A stretch of DNA of 64,000 nucleotides from Anas platyrhynchos (Eukaryota; Chordata; Aves; Anseriformes; Anatidae), in the NCBI RefSeq assembly GCF_047663525.1, contig NC_092602.1, forward strand, positions 11,901,501 to 11,965,500, read 5' to 3'. Below, one piece after another: positions 38,691 through 52,000 of the stretch. The position numbers were made by a program, and so were the translations under genes. How positions within the stretch are numbered: the stretch's first letter is position 1; every line of letters begins with the position of its first letter. The notes under the pieces are model-generated. The model was not told the origin of the DNA, ran no database searches, and saw only the letters and a program-made list of their open reading frames with translations.

Positions 38691-41600
38691 GTGCAGGGGA
38701 GCTGGGCACAAAGGCCAGGGCACAGACAGGGAGAGAGGAGACCCTTCCCCCTTCAGTACCCCCTGCTCTGCATCCATCCGCCTTGCCGAGGCTTCACCTG
38801 AGCTCTGTGGTGCAGGAGGAGGCCGCAGTTCCCTCCTTGTTTCCCAGCTCTTCCAGGCCCTCTCCTCGCTCTGGGGTCACCCCCAGGCCTTGGCCAGGGC
38901 TCTGTCCCCAGGCCATCCTGGAAGGGGCCCGAGCTGGTGGCCCCACAGCGGCTGTGTGTGGCCCAGCCCCAGGGACAGAGCGGAGCGAGGCGTCTGTGGA
39001 CCCAGGCCCCCACACAGTGCAGCAGCTGTACCATGCACTGCAATAGTAGCAGGATTTAATCCTCCCGTTATCGTTTTTTATTGCATACGGTTAGATATTA
39101 CCACACGTTAGCATCACTCCTGGGTACTCCCTTCCTTGTGTTTGGCTGGCTTTGCTCCATTTGACTAAGTTGGCTCCATTCCTCACCTGTTCAGCTGCTT
39201 TCCCCTTCCCTGGGGGGTAACCTCGAGTTCTGAATGCAAGAGGAGTAGAAAGATGTTGTGAAATAAAACCTAAAGAAGTCCACTGAGCTTCATAAATAAG
39301 CAGGGAAAAAATCTATGAAGGAGATCCAGCGTTAGTGGGAGCGCTGTGGAAGCAAGGGGAGCCAGGAAAGTCTCCTGCCACCTGTGTTCCCATTCAATCA
39401 TCGCCAAGGATGATCGCTTCCTCAGACCCATGCCCTAGCCCTGGTGCAACAGGAACCAGTAGGTAGCTGGAATCTAACCCATGAAAGGCTTTATATGGGG
39501 ACTGTAATGCCTACCTTTCCTTGCTTTCCTCAGATTCCTCATCTAATTGCAATAACAGAGCAGCTGAAAATTAGCCTCCTTCCACCTGGGCCTGACAGGC
39601 TCTTTTAGAAGGATTTCTCATGTCTGGCAACAGCTTTGCCATACCTTACTTAAACAATAGCTAAAATAAATATCACCCTTTTAAAATGTAGCATAGAAAT
39701 GTCATTTAAATTTAAGCAATTTAAAACCAAAGGTAGAAATCCCATGTGTAGTACAAAGCCTCTTAATGCAAATAGTCATTCAGGCATTGTGTGCCTCAAT
39801 CACACTTGTATTGGTGTCATTTGTGTCCTAATAAAATCCTATAATCTTTTGCGTGCCAATTAAACAAGGGAGATAGCTACGTCTAACCACTTGCTTTGGT
39901 AATTACAGGCTAGTGGGGAGTCAGACAGTTATCTGCCTTGGGTTTCGCTGGACTGTGGATTTCCAGTGGAGCATTTTCTCTCCTCCTGTTTCTTTAAAGG
40001 ACAGTGCTATAATATTTCATATACGTGGTATTTTAAAGCTATAACCAAGTTCTGCGAGATGGTTGTTAATGAAAGATCTGGAGTTTAGATACACCCAGTT
40101 AAACAATGGATTGAGCTTAACAACTGTATTTGCTTTACCAATATTTTAAGAGTCACTTTCTAGAAAAGAACATTTACACTGAGCTATTTCTTACGTTTAT
40201 TCTTACATCTCTTAACTCACAAGGTAATTCCTATATTGCTTATAAGTGAATTATAATGGTAAGTCCTTAAAAGAGAGAAACCGGGGAATTTACAGCAGTT
40301 TCTCTTGGTAGCACTCATTTCAGTCCTGTTGTGCTTTAGGTCCTCCATCGTTAATATGCATTTCTGGTTCTCATTATTTCATTCGCTTCTAAATTTGCTG
40401 ACCAACAAGGACAGTGGAAATTGTCTGTAAAGTTCCTTTCTTTATTTCTGTCAGCAAGGGTCATCAAGATTCTTGTCCCACCTTTCTGTTTTCATTCAGG
40501 AGTTTAATGCCCCTCTGAATGCAAACTGAAGGTGCACTTTCTGGGAAAATTATGAATATATATTTTTTCCAATTAACTACACAAATTCTGCAATAGGAGG
40601 TAAAAACAAGAAGTGCATTGATAGCACTACAGTTATCAATATTTATCTGTGGGAGCCCCCAGGCTTGTGTATGCACATAATTTTGTTGAGAGATGCGGCA
40701 GACGGGTCATCCAAAGAAATTAACAAAATCAAAGAGTCCAAATGTGAAAGGATGCCTCTGTTTGAAACAGCATCTCTGAATCAATTGTGCCTTTCCTTCT
40801 ACTGAGGCAATTTCACATTTTCAATAGAAGGCAGACCTACAGTGATTTTTTCCCCCCTAGCATCAAATGGCTTTCCACACAATGATATTCATCATGTTAT
40901 AACTCTAGGTGAATGATAATGGATCAGAGGGAATGAAAACAGATGGATGTTAAAACAGACAATTCTCTGCCATGAACCTGGGAGCCCTCCACTGCTGCCT
41001 GGTCCGCTCATTCAGTTCATAATTGTATCAGACATTCCAACAATAGAGAGGCCTTCTTCATTAATCCTGAATTTACTGAAAAGAAGCTCTGCAGACTAAA
41101 GCTCTGTCGGTGCTTAGACAACACCAGGCAAAATTTACCACGGGCCTACATAGATAAAACTCAGCTAAATATAAACTAGCACAGAAAATTCTGAAAGAAG
41201 CAGGGGAAGAGAGGGGCTGGTGAGACGAGGAAGGAGGCCAGGCTCACAGCAGCACTGCTGATAGCCAGCAGGCACTGAAGTGCCTTCGTAACAGAGCTGC
41301 AACTTAGACAGCACCAGAGACATTTACAGAAGAGCTTTCCTCTTGCTGGAGTACAGACAGAGCTAAACTTATCATTAGGGCTCCTGCACTTGAGCTGATT
41401 TTTCTCTTTTCAGGGATCAGCCCGCAGATAGCCCAGGAAATGCCAGCCCCCACCATGTGATGGGGCACAACCTTTTGGTAACCCTGGTCTGCAGCAGGTG
41501 ACCGGGGCCAAGCAATACAGATCGAGTCTCTTACCAGCTGTCCTGTGAGTCAGACCTTGATTACAATATTGACATTAACATTTTAATCACATGTGTGCTG

Positions 41601-42850
41601 CTGCAGATTTTAATGACCAACTTGCTATGCCTTTGCTCTTAGAGGATCAGAAATGAGACCCTTGCTCACAGCCCGAGTGAGTAGGACACCAGAACAGCAG
41701 CTATCCCGGCAGCAAACGTGGCATTGCTCGAGCCACGAGCCTGCCCCTGAACGTTAACCTTGCTGGCACCGAACACCTCGCTGGAACAGGGACTTTGTTC
41801 TCAATTACTCTATTCCTGTGTCTGGGGCAGGACTGCGAGTTATGAAAAGAGGAGAAAGGCAGAGCTTTTGTATTCTCTCTAGCCTGAGGCTGTGTGAAAA
41901 TCTAGCTGGTTCCCGTCTAACTATCATTTTCTGATTCCCAGGGACTTTACTTAGAGCAGCATAATCCAGAGACTTTTCCTTCATACTGTGAAGCTGGAAG
42001 CAGGGCTGCTATTTAACTTTCCCTGCCTTGTGCTGTCAGAGCAAGGTGAAGAAACTTCAGTGCAAATGAGAATCAGGCCCCGATTCTGCATTGTTCCTTT
42101 CACCCTGAACATGCTGCGTGATCTGCTGCAAACAGAGCGAGCTGAATCTGTGAAGCCTTGCTCTGATAAAGACTATCATGTCCAAGGTGGGAGGACAACC
42201 AAAAGGTCAGAATAAATAAACCAAATACAGAATTGCTTAAGGCAATAAAGGGAGACCACAGGCTTTTATTACAATTCTGACATGCACCAGAACATACTTC
42301 AGGACGTTAAATAAACTGGGCTCTGTGTCACCAGGCTTAGCTGTTTTATGTTGTTTCTTCTCTTGCTACCCCAATACTTTGCCAAAATGATCAGGCCTTA
42401 GCTGCTTGTTATCCCTTCTGCAAACATGGACTGCCTTTATCACTTGCTTCATCGTGGGCATTTGCAGTGAAAATACATAATCACTGTCAGAGTACAAAGA
42501 ATCATTACGAATAATTAGTTACTTCCAATATGGCAAGTCAGTCTCATAAATCTTGAATATTTGGCTTTGGTTTTGGAAAGAGAATCCTTAATGGCTACAC
42601 TTGTGAGACTCTGTTAATTGATATAAAATTGTATTCAAAATTAAATTTGTTTTAACAGATCTAAATCACCCCAATAAATCAGCTCCAGCCTATCTGCTTC
42701 AAAAGGTTCAAGTACACTTTTTTGCCTTAGGGAGAAAGCGTGTGCTTGCAATCAGTGCACGGATGGCTGGACCTGACCCTCCCCTCCTTTGCTAACTGCT
42801 TCCATATGCTGACACCAGGGTGAAGTTGCTGGCCTGAGAAAGCATAAAAT

Positions 42851-42866
42851 GGGGGGGGGGGGGGGG
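42851..42866. repeat. Run of 16 G
   Basis: Sixteen consecutive G on the + strand, a rare homopolymer that is prone to length change and quadruplex formation. Confidence 0.93.
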
Positions 42867-43028
42867 AGGTTTGTCTGCAAAGCAGCCCCTTCTGGGGCAG
42901 CTGTAGGAGCTCCGGTGCCCGCAGCCTTTCTGCCGTAAGGACGGAGCTGGCTGCCTGAATTCCAAGGACTTAAGGAATTAAAGGATGGAGGGGGAATTTT
43001 AGAAGGGGTGGGTGGTAAGGAGTTTATC

Positions 43029-43043
43029 TTTTTTTTTTTTTTT
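43029..43043. repeat. Poly-T tract
   Basis: Fifteen consecutive T. Confidence 0.9.
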
Positions 43044-43235
43044 ATAACCAAATATTAATATTTTACATGCTTATGGGTTGCAGTTGAACAGTAGGTGTTG
43101 TAATGCTCTTCTTTTCTTCAAGAAAAATGTCTTTTTCATCTTCTGTCATGGGTGAGAGAAGGTAATAAATAATAACAGTAGCTTAATTTTGTCTGACCAT
43201 GCGTGCTCTACTTAGCTCCTGAAATTGTTTTAGGA

Positions 43236-43302
43236 AGAAAACTATTATCTTGGGCTTACTCTAGGCTGGGGAAACTAAGGAACAGAGAAGCACAGGGTTC
43301 CT
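43236..43302 (+). mobile_element. Possible ancient MIR-like SINE remnant
   Basis: The order ACTATTATC, then GGGGAAACTAAGGAACAGAGAA, follows the core and tail of MIR elements (an ACTATTATCCC-type sequence, then GGAAACTGAGGCACAGAG). The match is short and diverged and has not been checked by alignment. Confidence 0.45.
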
Positions 43303-46300
43303 CTCACAATTTCTCTCAGTAACAGCCTATTTGCTCACCTGTGCACTGGTGCTTCCTGAGATCTTGTGTGGTAAAACTGCTGGAAAAAAACTCAGCATTT
43401 GCATCCTGTCTGCTGTTACTATCTGTTATCTCAGATCTCTCTCTTTTTTTTTTCTTCTTCTTCCAGAGATTCCTTCTTGCCTACTTCATCTCAGTAGAGC
43501 CTTCCCCACCCTTCTACCGAAGCTGCTGTGTGTATTTGTGCCTGTCTGCCCTCCCGGGTTCCAGCTGCAGGACTTGTTCCATGGGGCCACCTTGCCTCCT
43601 GCCTGCAGCCCTTTGGGGTTTGATGCTCTCTGCCTGGGGATTTGCATAGGCATGGGTCAGATTTCAGGAGGCTGTGAGCACTGCAGCGAATGCGCTGCCT
43701 TGCTTCCTAGGGGTAAAGTCTAGGGGAAAAAGAAGCAAGCCTGCAGCGCAGTGTTCAGTAGCTAAGTACTATGTCTTGCTTGACTAGGTATGCCTAAATC
43801 CTGTTGGGCTCAGTGATCTATTTAATGACTCTTTTACTTGCTTTTAGGATGCTGCTGCTGTACAGCCGTCCTCTGCAGCACACAACGTGTAATGTGTAGG
43901 TGGCATTTATTGGTGGATAAAAGTTAAAATCAACTCAGCTTTATTAGGGGCAGCCGTTACAGCTGCTGGGAATCCTCCCTGGGTAGAAGCTGTCTCTTTT
44001 TACAAGTGCGTTACAGGTTGTGCTCATTTTACTATTTGCGTTTGTTTAAAATAGAGTTTATTTTTAATCTGTTTATAATATCAATCATCAAATAGTCTAA
44101 GAAAAACGTTCCCTTAAAGAAACAACCCTGGGAAACCTGAAAGTTAAGGCTTTAAACGTGTTTTTCTGTTCTAGTTAAGAGCATCTTGGAGAGAGTATGT
44201 CTGGCAATCCACCAGTTCCAGAGATCTCCTAATAAAGGCTGTCAGGGAGAGCAAATATAACTTAACACGTGGTCAGCTACTTATGATAAACAGGTGCTAA
44301 AACACTTCTGCAGCGTTCCCTCCATTAAGGGTTTGTCTCTTTGAAGCAACCATCGGGAAGATGTGTTGTCTTAATTACAATCCCTGGGAGCGAGGAGCTG
44401 GCTAGCTGCTAGGTGACTTGCTAATAGAGACTGCTCTGTGCTGGGGGTTTTAGCTCTGAGAAGCAGCAGCAGGCTAAAACCCAAGTGTAGACTGGCAAAA
44501 TCACAATGATGCATAATTTATACCGGGTCAAGTTACCCTTCATGGAAAGTAGGTGAGCTGGGCAAATGTTAAGCAGGGCTTCACCCTGGCTATTGTCAAT
44601 GGCTATAATGGGGAATTTATTCCCAGGATGGACAAGGCCTAACAAATTGCTCCAGTTACGTGTTCTGGTGTCTTTGAGGGCTCAGACTGACTTTGCAAGA
44701 GCTAGATCAGACATGGATTCAAGGATATTTAGGAGGACATAATGATGAAAGATGTTGAATTAACTGCCTGGAATCATTTTAAAAAGCGAGGTAGATTTGG
44801 AAGGTATATGAAAGGGGATGAGGGAAGATTCAGTGGGTCACTGTTAGCGGGTGTGTAGTAGATACTGAATTATTCTTAACTACTTCTTTGCATGTGCCTC
44901 GTACTGTTGCTGATCTTCTGTTGTTCTTCACCTGATTCACTGATTTAATTTCACTTCTGTGAAGGAAGGAAAGAACCTCAATTTGAGGGGACTGATAGCC
45001 TTTAGAAGGGGGGTGTATTGAATTTCAGAAAGCATTTCACAAGAAGGTAGCCTGCAACAATCTTGTACTATAGGACTTCCTTTGGAAGCATATATTTCTC
45101 CCCCATAAGTCTTCTGAACAGTTTTATACTACACGTTTCAAGAGAATTAAATCAATAACAATCTGTACCTTTCTAACCTGAAATGCAAGCTCTGCACGGC
45201 AGGAGATCAAGCTATGCAATTAACTGTTGTCCTTTCAAAGGAATTCTGACAGATATTTATAGTTTACTGTATTCCATTTCCCTGCCATTGGAATATAACA
45301 GTACAACTGAAAGCAGCTGACTGGAACTATGAAATAATTATAGCAATAACTATTTCCTTCTCTTCTGGGGAAGTCTCACAAAGTGCTGAATGTGGGGACT
45401 GCTGATGTTCTTGCCCCTCAGAACTCAGGCCTTACCTTTTGTTTATCGCGCACCTTTATGGCATCCAAGAGGTTTTTTTTTTTCCATTTCCCACTGCTTT
45501 TTCTAATGCCAGATTCTAAATCTCACATTCAACTTGACATTGAATGAATCAGCGCTGTACAAATAAACACATTTTTAAGAGCTTTCTAAAATCGGGCATG
45601 GTCAGTGTATGAAGTAGAAAGACTTCTCTGTAGTAAAGTCAGTCATATCTTCGTGTGGGAGTTTGGAGCAGCCTATTAGGAAGAAACTATGCAATATTAC
45701 CAGAAGTGAATAGATTGGCATTTGACTGCTAGGCACTTTGCAAATTTCAATACAATGGTACTTATTTTATACCCTGAGCTGTCAATGTAACTTATGTGCT
45801 CATGCTGGTGACTTAGTAGCATAATGACAGGCCATTGTTACTAAGCTAATTAATTTTAAGCAATCTTTCCTAACAGTGTGCTTGAGAGTGACATTCGATT
45901 GCTGCAGACTTGAGACATTGAAGCATCAGGAAAATAGTAATGCTGAATCTTACGGCTGCCGCTCCTGCTGCCTCAGTCCAAGTCCCTTATCAGAGGATAT
46001 TTGCTGTGTTGGGCACTTTAGATCTGAAGCTTGATTTGCCTCTTTCACCAGCTGTAATATCCTCTGCTACTTTGCCTTATGGCTGTACATGGCAGCGGTG
46101 TGCTGCAGGTTCCCGCTGCCTGTTAGTTCTGCCACTTGACCCGTTTCCCTCACGTGGGCTGAAATCCTGCAGATGGCTTACCAGGGTCTGCACGAGCTGC
46201 GGGCCAGGACCAGGTGCAGCCATTGCTTTGAGCTGCTTTCAGGAGCAGCGTGGTGAGGGTTTGTGGTGTATTTGTTTTGCCATTTTTCTTTTAACTTTTA

Positions 46301-48881
46301 GAAGTCTGGTAAGGGCGGAATAAGCTAAGTAGCATTGGAAATGTCTTTCCAAATCAAAGGAAGTCTGGAAATTACTTTCCTATCACTGTTTGCCAAAAGG
46401 GGTAGAATATAAATGTCTGGATGCCCCAGACCTTTAACTGCATGGACTGGATGTGAAGTTGAACCCTTCCTCCAGCAAGAGAATGAGAACAGGGAAGAGA
46501 AACCCTTCGCAATTCGTTCTCACGGGTGGCACGCTCTCCTTGTGGCTGTTGAGTAATGCTGTACTGTCAGGCTGCCTCAGTGGTGGTGCTGAGTCTTTCT
46601 AGGTAACAGTTTTGCTTTCTGTCCCCCAACCGGTACTGAGAATGGGTGGGTGAGTGGTGCTGCTGTAACAGGAGGACAAACCCCACAGCAGCTTCCCACA
46701 AAGCTAGGTTTCCTAGGAGTGTTGTCAGAAATGTCAAGTCCACTACAGGTAAAGAAGCTAAGGAAGCAGAATGTCTCCTAAATTAACCGGATCTGGAAAG
46801 TCCCCATCATTTTCTCCATATGCGGCTGTTATCCAGAACACAGCTGACTGCCAGACCCACCGGTGTGGTAAAGCAGCAACCTGCAACCCAGCCCAGATGG
46901 CTCAGCTTCTGGAAACTTGCTTTCATTAACGGAGAAGAAGATTGGACCTTCTGCTCAGTGAGCTGGTGCATGCACGAGGATCAATAACATATCTGAGAAC
47001 TCTCCTCCTGAGAGGGCTGCAACAAACAGTACATTATTTATGTGCCCTTCTCACGTTTCTCTGCGTTATGTAAATACTAATCAAGGTGAAATTGGACTCA
47101 GCCGTGTCTAATTTTGACTTCAGTTTATTTTGGCAATATCCAAGCAGAGGTCAGATGCTAAATGGTCTTCTAGAGGAGCCCTGAGGTTTTCTAAAGCTTT
47201 GTGTGGGTTTAAGGCAGTCTCCACGTAGGCTCGTAGCTGGCTGTTGGAGTCCCAAGCGCGGTTGCTCTGTTGTCCCCAGGCCTCATACTTTCCTTTGCTT
47301 GCAACATGAGTGAGAAAATAGTGAGTCCTGATTAGCCATTGCCCTTTGACCACAGCTGATGTTACTAATCCAGATAAGCAGAAGCATATTTTATTTGTCT
47401 TGGTCAACATTTTGATCTACTTGCCCCTGTTCCCATAGCCTTGAGTTTTTCCTCTGTGTGTCTGTTGATCTTTCAGGGTGTTTTCATTCTGGCTCACCTG
47501 GGAGCAGGGGTTTCTTTGGGAATGCTTCCCAGTTTTCAATCTGTTGTGTGGTTCCAGGAGTCTAATTCTGGTTGTTTGTATTTATTTATGGCATCGTAAT
47601 AGTTTTCACCTGCTATGGGAAAAAAATGTGCCTTACTGGGAGCTCTGCTAACCAAAATCTCCTGTTCCTACTTGGTAAAAGCTAGTGCACTGTGAGCTTT
47701 TAATGTGCATGGGTGTGCCTGCCAAGCAGGGCAGCTATTAGTTCTGTGCATGATGATGGTTTCTGTGATGAGCATGACTTTTTCTATTGGGAAATGAACT
47801 GTGAACACCTACTCATTTTTCATAGGCCAAATTACAGTGATCTTTCAGCTCTCTGAATTGCCTACACCTCAAAAAGAAAGTCCCTAGGACCCTTTAGAGT
47901 GATGCTAATGAAATAGTTGTGGCTGGGCAGCGATTCTGTAACCAGGAACTACCTCTACGAATTATTTGCTTCCTGCCTGGCAGAAGCCTGATGCACCTTG
48001 TGTACTTCCTCACCTTTTGCACCATTTTACACTTGGCATTGAGGTAGCTTTTGGGTGTCTGTTGGTCAGGCTTCCCTAGCTGTGATTAAACTGAAAGAAA
48101 AGGGTTTGATGTCAGGGAGAATTTGCTTACAGTTCTGTGTCTCTCTGGAAACCTCACAGACAACAGCTAAGAGGAAATGAGCTAAAAAAGGCATTACTGC
48201 TCTCTTCTTTCCAGGGGGAAAAGAAAAGGGCAATAGAAATTATTGCTTAAAAAAAAAAAAAAGTCTAAATTCAGAAATTGGAAACAAACAAGCATGACTC
48301 TGAATTTAGTTCTAATACTGGTCTTCAGACACTTCCACACTTAAATCCTTGGATGATCATTAAGTTCTGTTGTGTTTGTACTTTTCTAATCCAAGAGATC
48401 TCCAGTGGTACTTATCAGCTCAAAGACTTATGCCTGATTTTTTTTTTTTCCTTCCTCCCTGTGTGTTTGTCCCAGAGTTGGTCTGGGGGAAAAGACACTT
48501 AGTGGAGCTTTGGACTCTCAAGGCAGCGAGGCCAACAGCAGCTCATAGTTGTCTTGTGCTCACCAGATGGAGAGGATGGGGCCCTCAGTAAAATGGGAGC
48601 TGTGGGATCTGTCACAGCTGTCTGCCACTTCTAAGATGATGATAGAGAATGTGTGTCAGTGCATGAACTTCTCCCAGTGAATCAGGTATGTCTGCACAAA
48701 GATGACTTTCTCTGATTTTCCTAATGTTACATCTCAGTGTCTGTATGCACAGCTGTTTTTTGTTGTCCTGGGGAAAAAGGCACTCTTAATGAAGAGCACT
48801 TGATATTCTGAGATCTGGTCACTGTAATCAAGACAATGAAAGTGGTTTTTTTTTTACGTAAAGCCAAGCTTTCCAATTCAG

Positions 48882-49010
48882 TCATAGAATCATAGAATCA
48901 TAGAATATCCTGAGTTGGAAGGGACCCTTAAGGATCATCAAGTCCAACTCTTGACACCGCACAGGTCTACCCAAAAGTTCAGACCATGTGACTAAGCGCA
49001 CAGTCCAGTA
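48882..49010 (-). mobile_element. CR1 LINE 3'-end fragment
   Basis: The + strand starts with three direct copies of the octamer CATAGAAT (TCATAGAATCATAGAATCAT) and continues with GAGTTGGAAGGGACCC, AAGGATCATCAAGTCCAACT and a diverged CATGTGACTAAG stretch. Family knowledge: this is the reverse complement of the terminal part of bird CR1 elements, whose 3' end has short ATTCTATG repeats instead of a poly-A tail. The copy is truncated at its 5' side after about 125 bp, as most CR1 insertions are, and has no coding capacity. Confidence 0.9.
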
Positions 49011-52000
49011 GGACAGAGTACTGTCAGTTAATTTGAGCTTCTGAGCTGTGCAGGTACTTAGAAGTATAATCCATCAGGTACTCTGATCTACAAGTCTGGC
49101 TGAAATCTTGCAACTGTCAGCATGACATTACACCCAGTCACATCCAGTGTGCTGAATAGCTAATGGATGTTTTGAAAGGAGCTAAATTGGCTTCCCCAAA
49201 TTCACCTCAAAAATGCAAGATCTGTCTGCAGCTTGGATGTGAAGGTGTGATTTCAGGCTGCTGTGATAAGTCACTAACACCTGGGTTTTCTGCTTTTTGT
49301 TTTCTAAAGCTTCCATTCTAACTTGCATTTACCTAACCCTTTAACAATGCTGTGTTCTTCTACAGCAAACAGCGTGCTGGCAGGTGACTAAGATCAGAAG
49401 AAAAACCAGTTACTTTTTTTTTTTCTTGGTGGATGTGGCTTTCAGTTCAGAGCTAAGGCAGGCCTTTAAGTGCGTAATGAGAATGCTGTAGGATGAGTGT
49501 AGATCTCGTGTCAGCTCAGATGAACTTCGCTTGTACATATAGTTCAAAGTAAATTGCCACATGGTCAGCAAAATGAACTTAACCATACAGCTCAGGAATA
49601 CTGAAACATAGAGCATGTTATGATCTGGATTCTTTGTGAGAAAGTGCAAAGGGTGTTCCTTGCATTTCCTCAAAGCAGGAAAAAAATCAGCATCTGCTGA
49701 GTGCTAAGATCTTCAAGAGTCAAAGTTGCTTGGCTTAATCCTAATAACTTGTCCCTGAAAAAAAAATGGAAAAGAATAGTTTCAATGAGAACGATGATCC
49801 TACAATGAGCAGAAAGAATGTGGGAAATCACATTGCTGGAGAAGGTGTGTGTAGGGGTTTAGCTGTGCTCTTGCTGGGTTTGCTGCTGTGATGCCTGGTG
49901 CTTACAGGCCAAAACTTGGGTTCCCAACACAGCTTGTGCCCCAGAGTAGGAGCATCCATTACATGTCAGTCATCTGCCTGCACTGGGTGTATCCTTTCCC
50001 CTTTCCAAACCCCATTTGGGTTGCCAGTTTGGCATGGAGCTGCTTTAGGGGATGACAGGACTGAGTGCTGGAGCTTATTTGTAAGTAGTTTTTTAATGCA
50101 TTGCGAGAACAGCTGGGTAGGAGGTATAAATTGCTATAAATTGCTGGTCTATGCAAAAAGGTGCTTGCATACATTACTGGAGAGCCCACTTGAACTTGTT
50201 GAGCAGTGCTCCCACCAGCATTAAGAGGTCACTTAACCCTCTGCGCGGCCCTGCTGCGGAGCCCAGGCGTGCACTGCAGAATTCAATGAGCTCCACCATT
50301 TTTCCTCTGTGCGCTGCCCAGAACTGATGCAAAGTGACATCTGACAGTGCAGGCAAAGCAGTGACAGTGCTCTGAGACACTAATAATAGCTGTAGAGCTA
50401 GAGCAGTTTTCCTCCATCCTTATTTTTCATTAGATTCTCCCCACTTTGGTGAGGAAATGTTGTCATCCCTGGCACAGTTTATCCTTGGAAGCCACCTTTG
50501 AGCCATTTAATCTCAAGGCTGGCTGCACAGTGGAGTCAATGTGCTAGGAATGCTCCCAACATAATCTCTTTAAAGAACAGCTGATACCTCACTGAGAACT
50601 TTGAAAAAACATTCCCCTTGGAAGCAGCCCTCGGAAGTTAGGGGCAGTGAGGGGGAGCTGATGTGCGAGAGGCCAAATGGTCTCGGGAGCAGCGCGGCAG
50701 CACCCCCCATAAAGGCAGGCTCCGGTGCCATGCAGAAACTCGTCTGTCTCTTTTCTCAGTTTTCTTTGTTACTAAGGAGATTTGCATTGAAACAAGCTCT
50801 GCAGGAATCCTCAGGTTTCTAGCAAGGAGATCTTAATATTTCTACTCATTTGTAATTAGTAAAAGAGAAGGTGTCAGAAAAGGTTCCTGTGAGGGATTCT
50901 TGGGACCAAATTGCAGTAAAAGGGGGAGAAATGATGAATAGCCCTCTACACCCCAGCTGAGCACTCAAGGTCAATTTGGTGGAACCCAGGGCCAGCAGCA
51001 ATGTTGTGGTTTACCTCACTAGGACAGAAGTAGAGCAACCCTATTTGGTTTTGGCCTGGCTTCTCCTGCTGTATCTGTTTGTTCCTTGCCCTGGTGCCTG
51101 TGTCTCTAGGATATACCCTAGTGAAGTCAGCAGCAAAACTATGAAGAAAGAAGAAGGCTCAAAGATGCTTGGTTTTGGTTTGATAGGTATTTTTAACTGC
51201 TGTTCCATGGATGGGGAAAGGGACGCTGTTTTTTGAGTGCTGGGTACAGAGACAGGAGTAGGTGCCTAAGGAGGAACGTGAAGAATTTCAGCTCCAAATC
51301 CAGAAGGATAATCCTCACCGCTCCTGCCTACCTCTGTAAGCGGCTGAGTATCACCACCAAGAGGGTTCCTTAGGTACTTAAAGCTCTTCTCTGTATGTCT
51401 AGAATTATCCAAGTCGTGTTGATGCTGAACTGTTCAAATCTGATCTCCTTCCTAAGCCCTGTCAAGATTAACAAACCAGGCTTTCTCCCGCCTGCCTCCT
51501 GAGAGGCCCTGCTGACAGCACAGACAGAGCATGCCTGCAGCATGCCTCTGCACCAGCCAAGTACACAGACAGCTGCTATTTACATTCCAAAGCAGAGGAA
51601 GAGTCAGGGATATCCTGCTGCTATAAAATAGCACTGAATATTAAAGGATAAGAGGAGCTGTTGCATGAGCAATGGAGTTCTGACCAATCTCTTATGTTCT
51701 CCTCCTCTGGGGCAGTCTCAGCAGCCTTTTCATGTTCCCCATGATTTTTCCTCTGTAGTATCCTTCCTCTCCCATCTTCCCTGTAGTCCTGCATCACCTT
51801 TCCCTGCACGCTGCTCCTGCTGCGTCTCTTTAACACCTTTTTGGCTCTTTCCCATGCTCCCTAAGCTTACCCATGTCAGAGCTGCTGCTTTCTCCTGTGC
51901 CCTTTGTGTGGCCTTGGGAGGGAAGCAGCTTGTGGGGTGGGCTGTTGGGAGTGGAGAGTGGCTGGGTGTTGTGTGGCAGCTGAAGAAGCCCTGCAGGAAG

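Larger units (their letters stand above)
38691..48881. other. Gene-free sequence upstream of FBRSL1
   Basis: No convincing exon on either strand. CpG density falls quickly after about 39.0 kb. Complex AT-rich stretches at 39.5-39.9, 40.86-41.11, 41.53-41.64, 44.03-44.18 and 45.77-45.88 kb carry clustered developmental transcription factor motifs and are candidate conserved elements (see findings). Confidence 0.55.
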
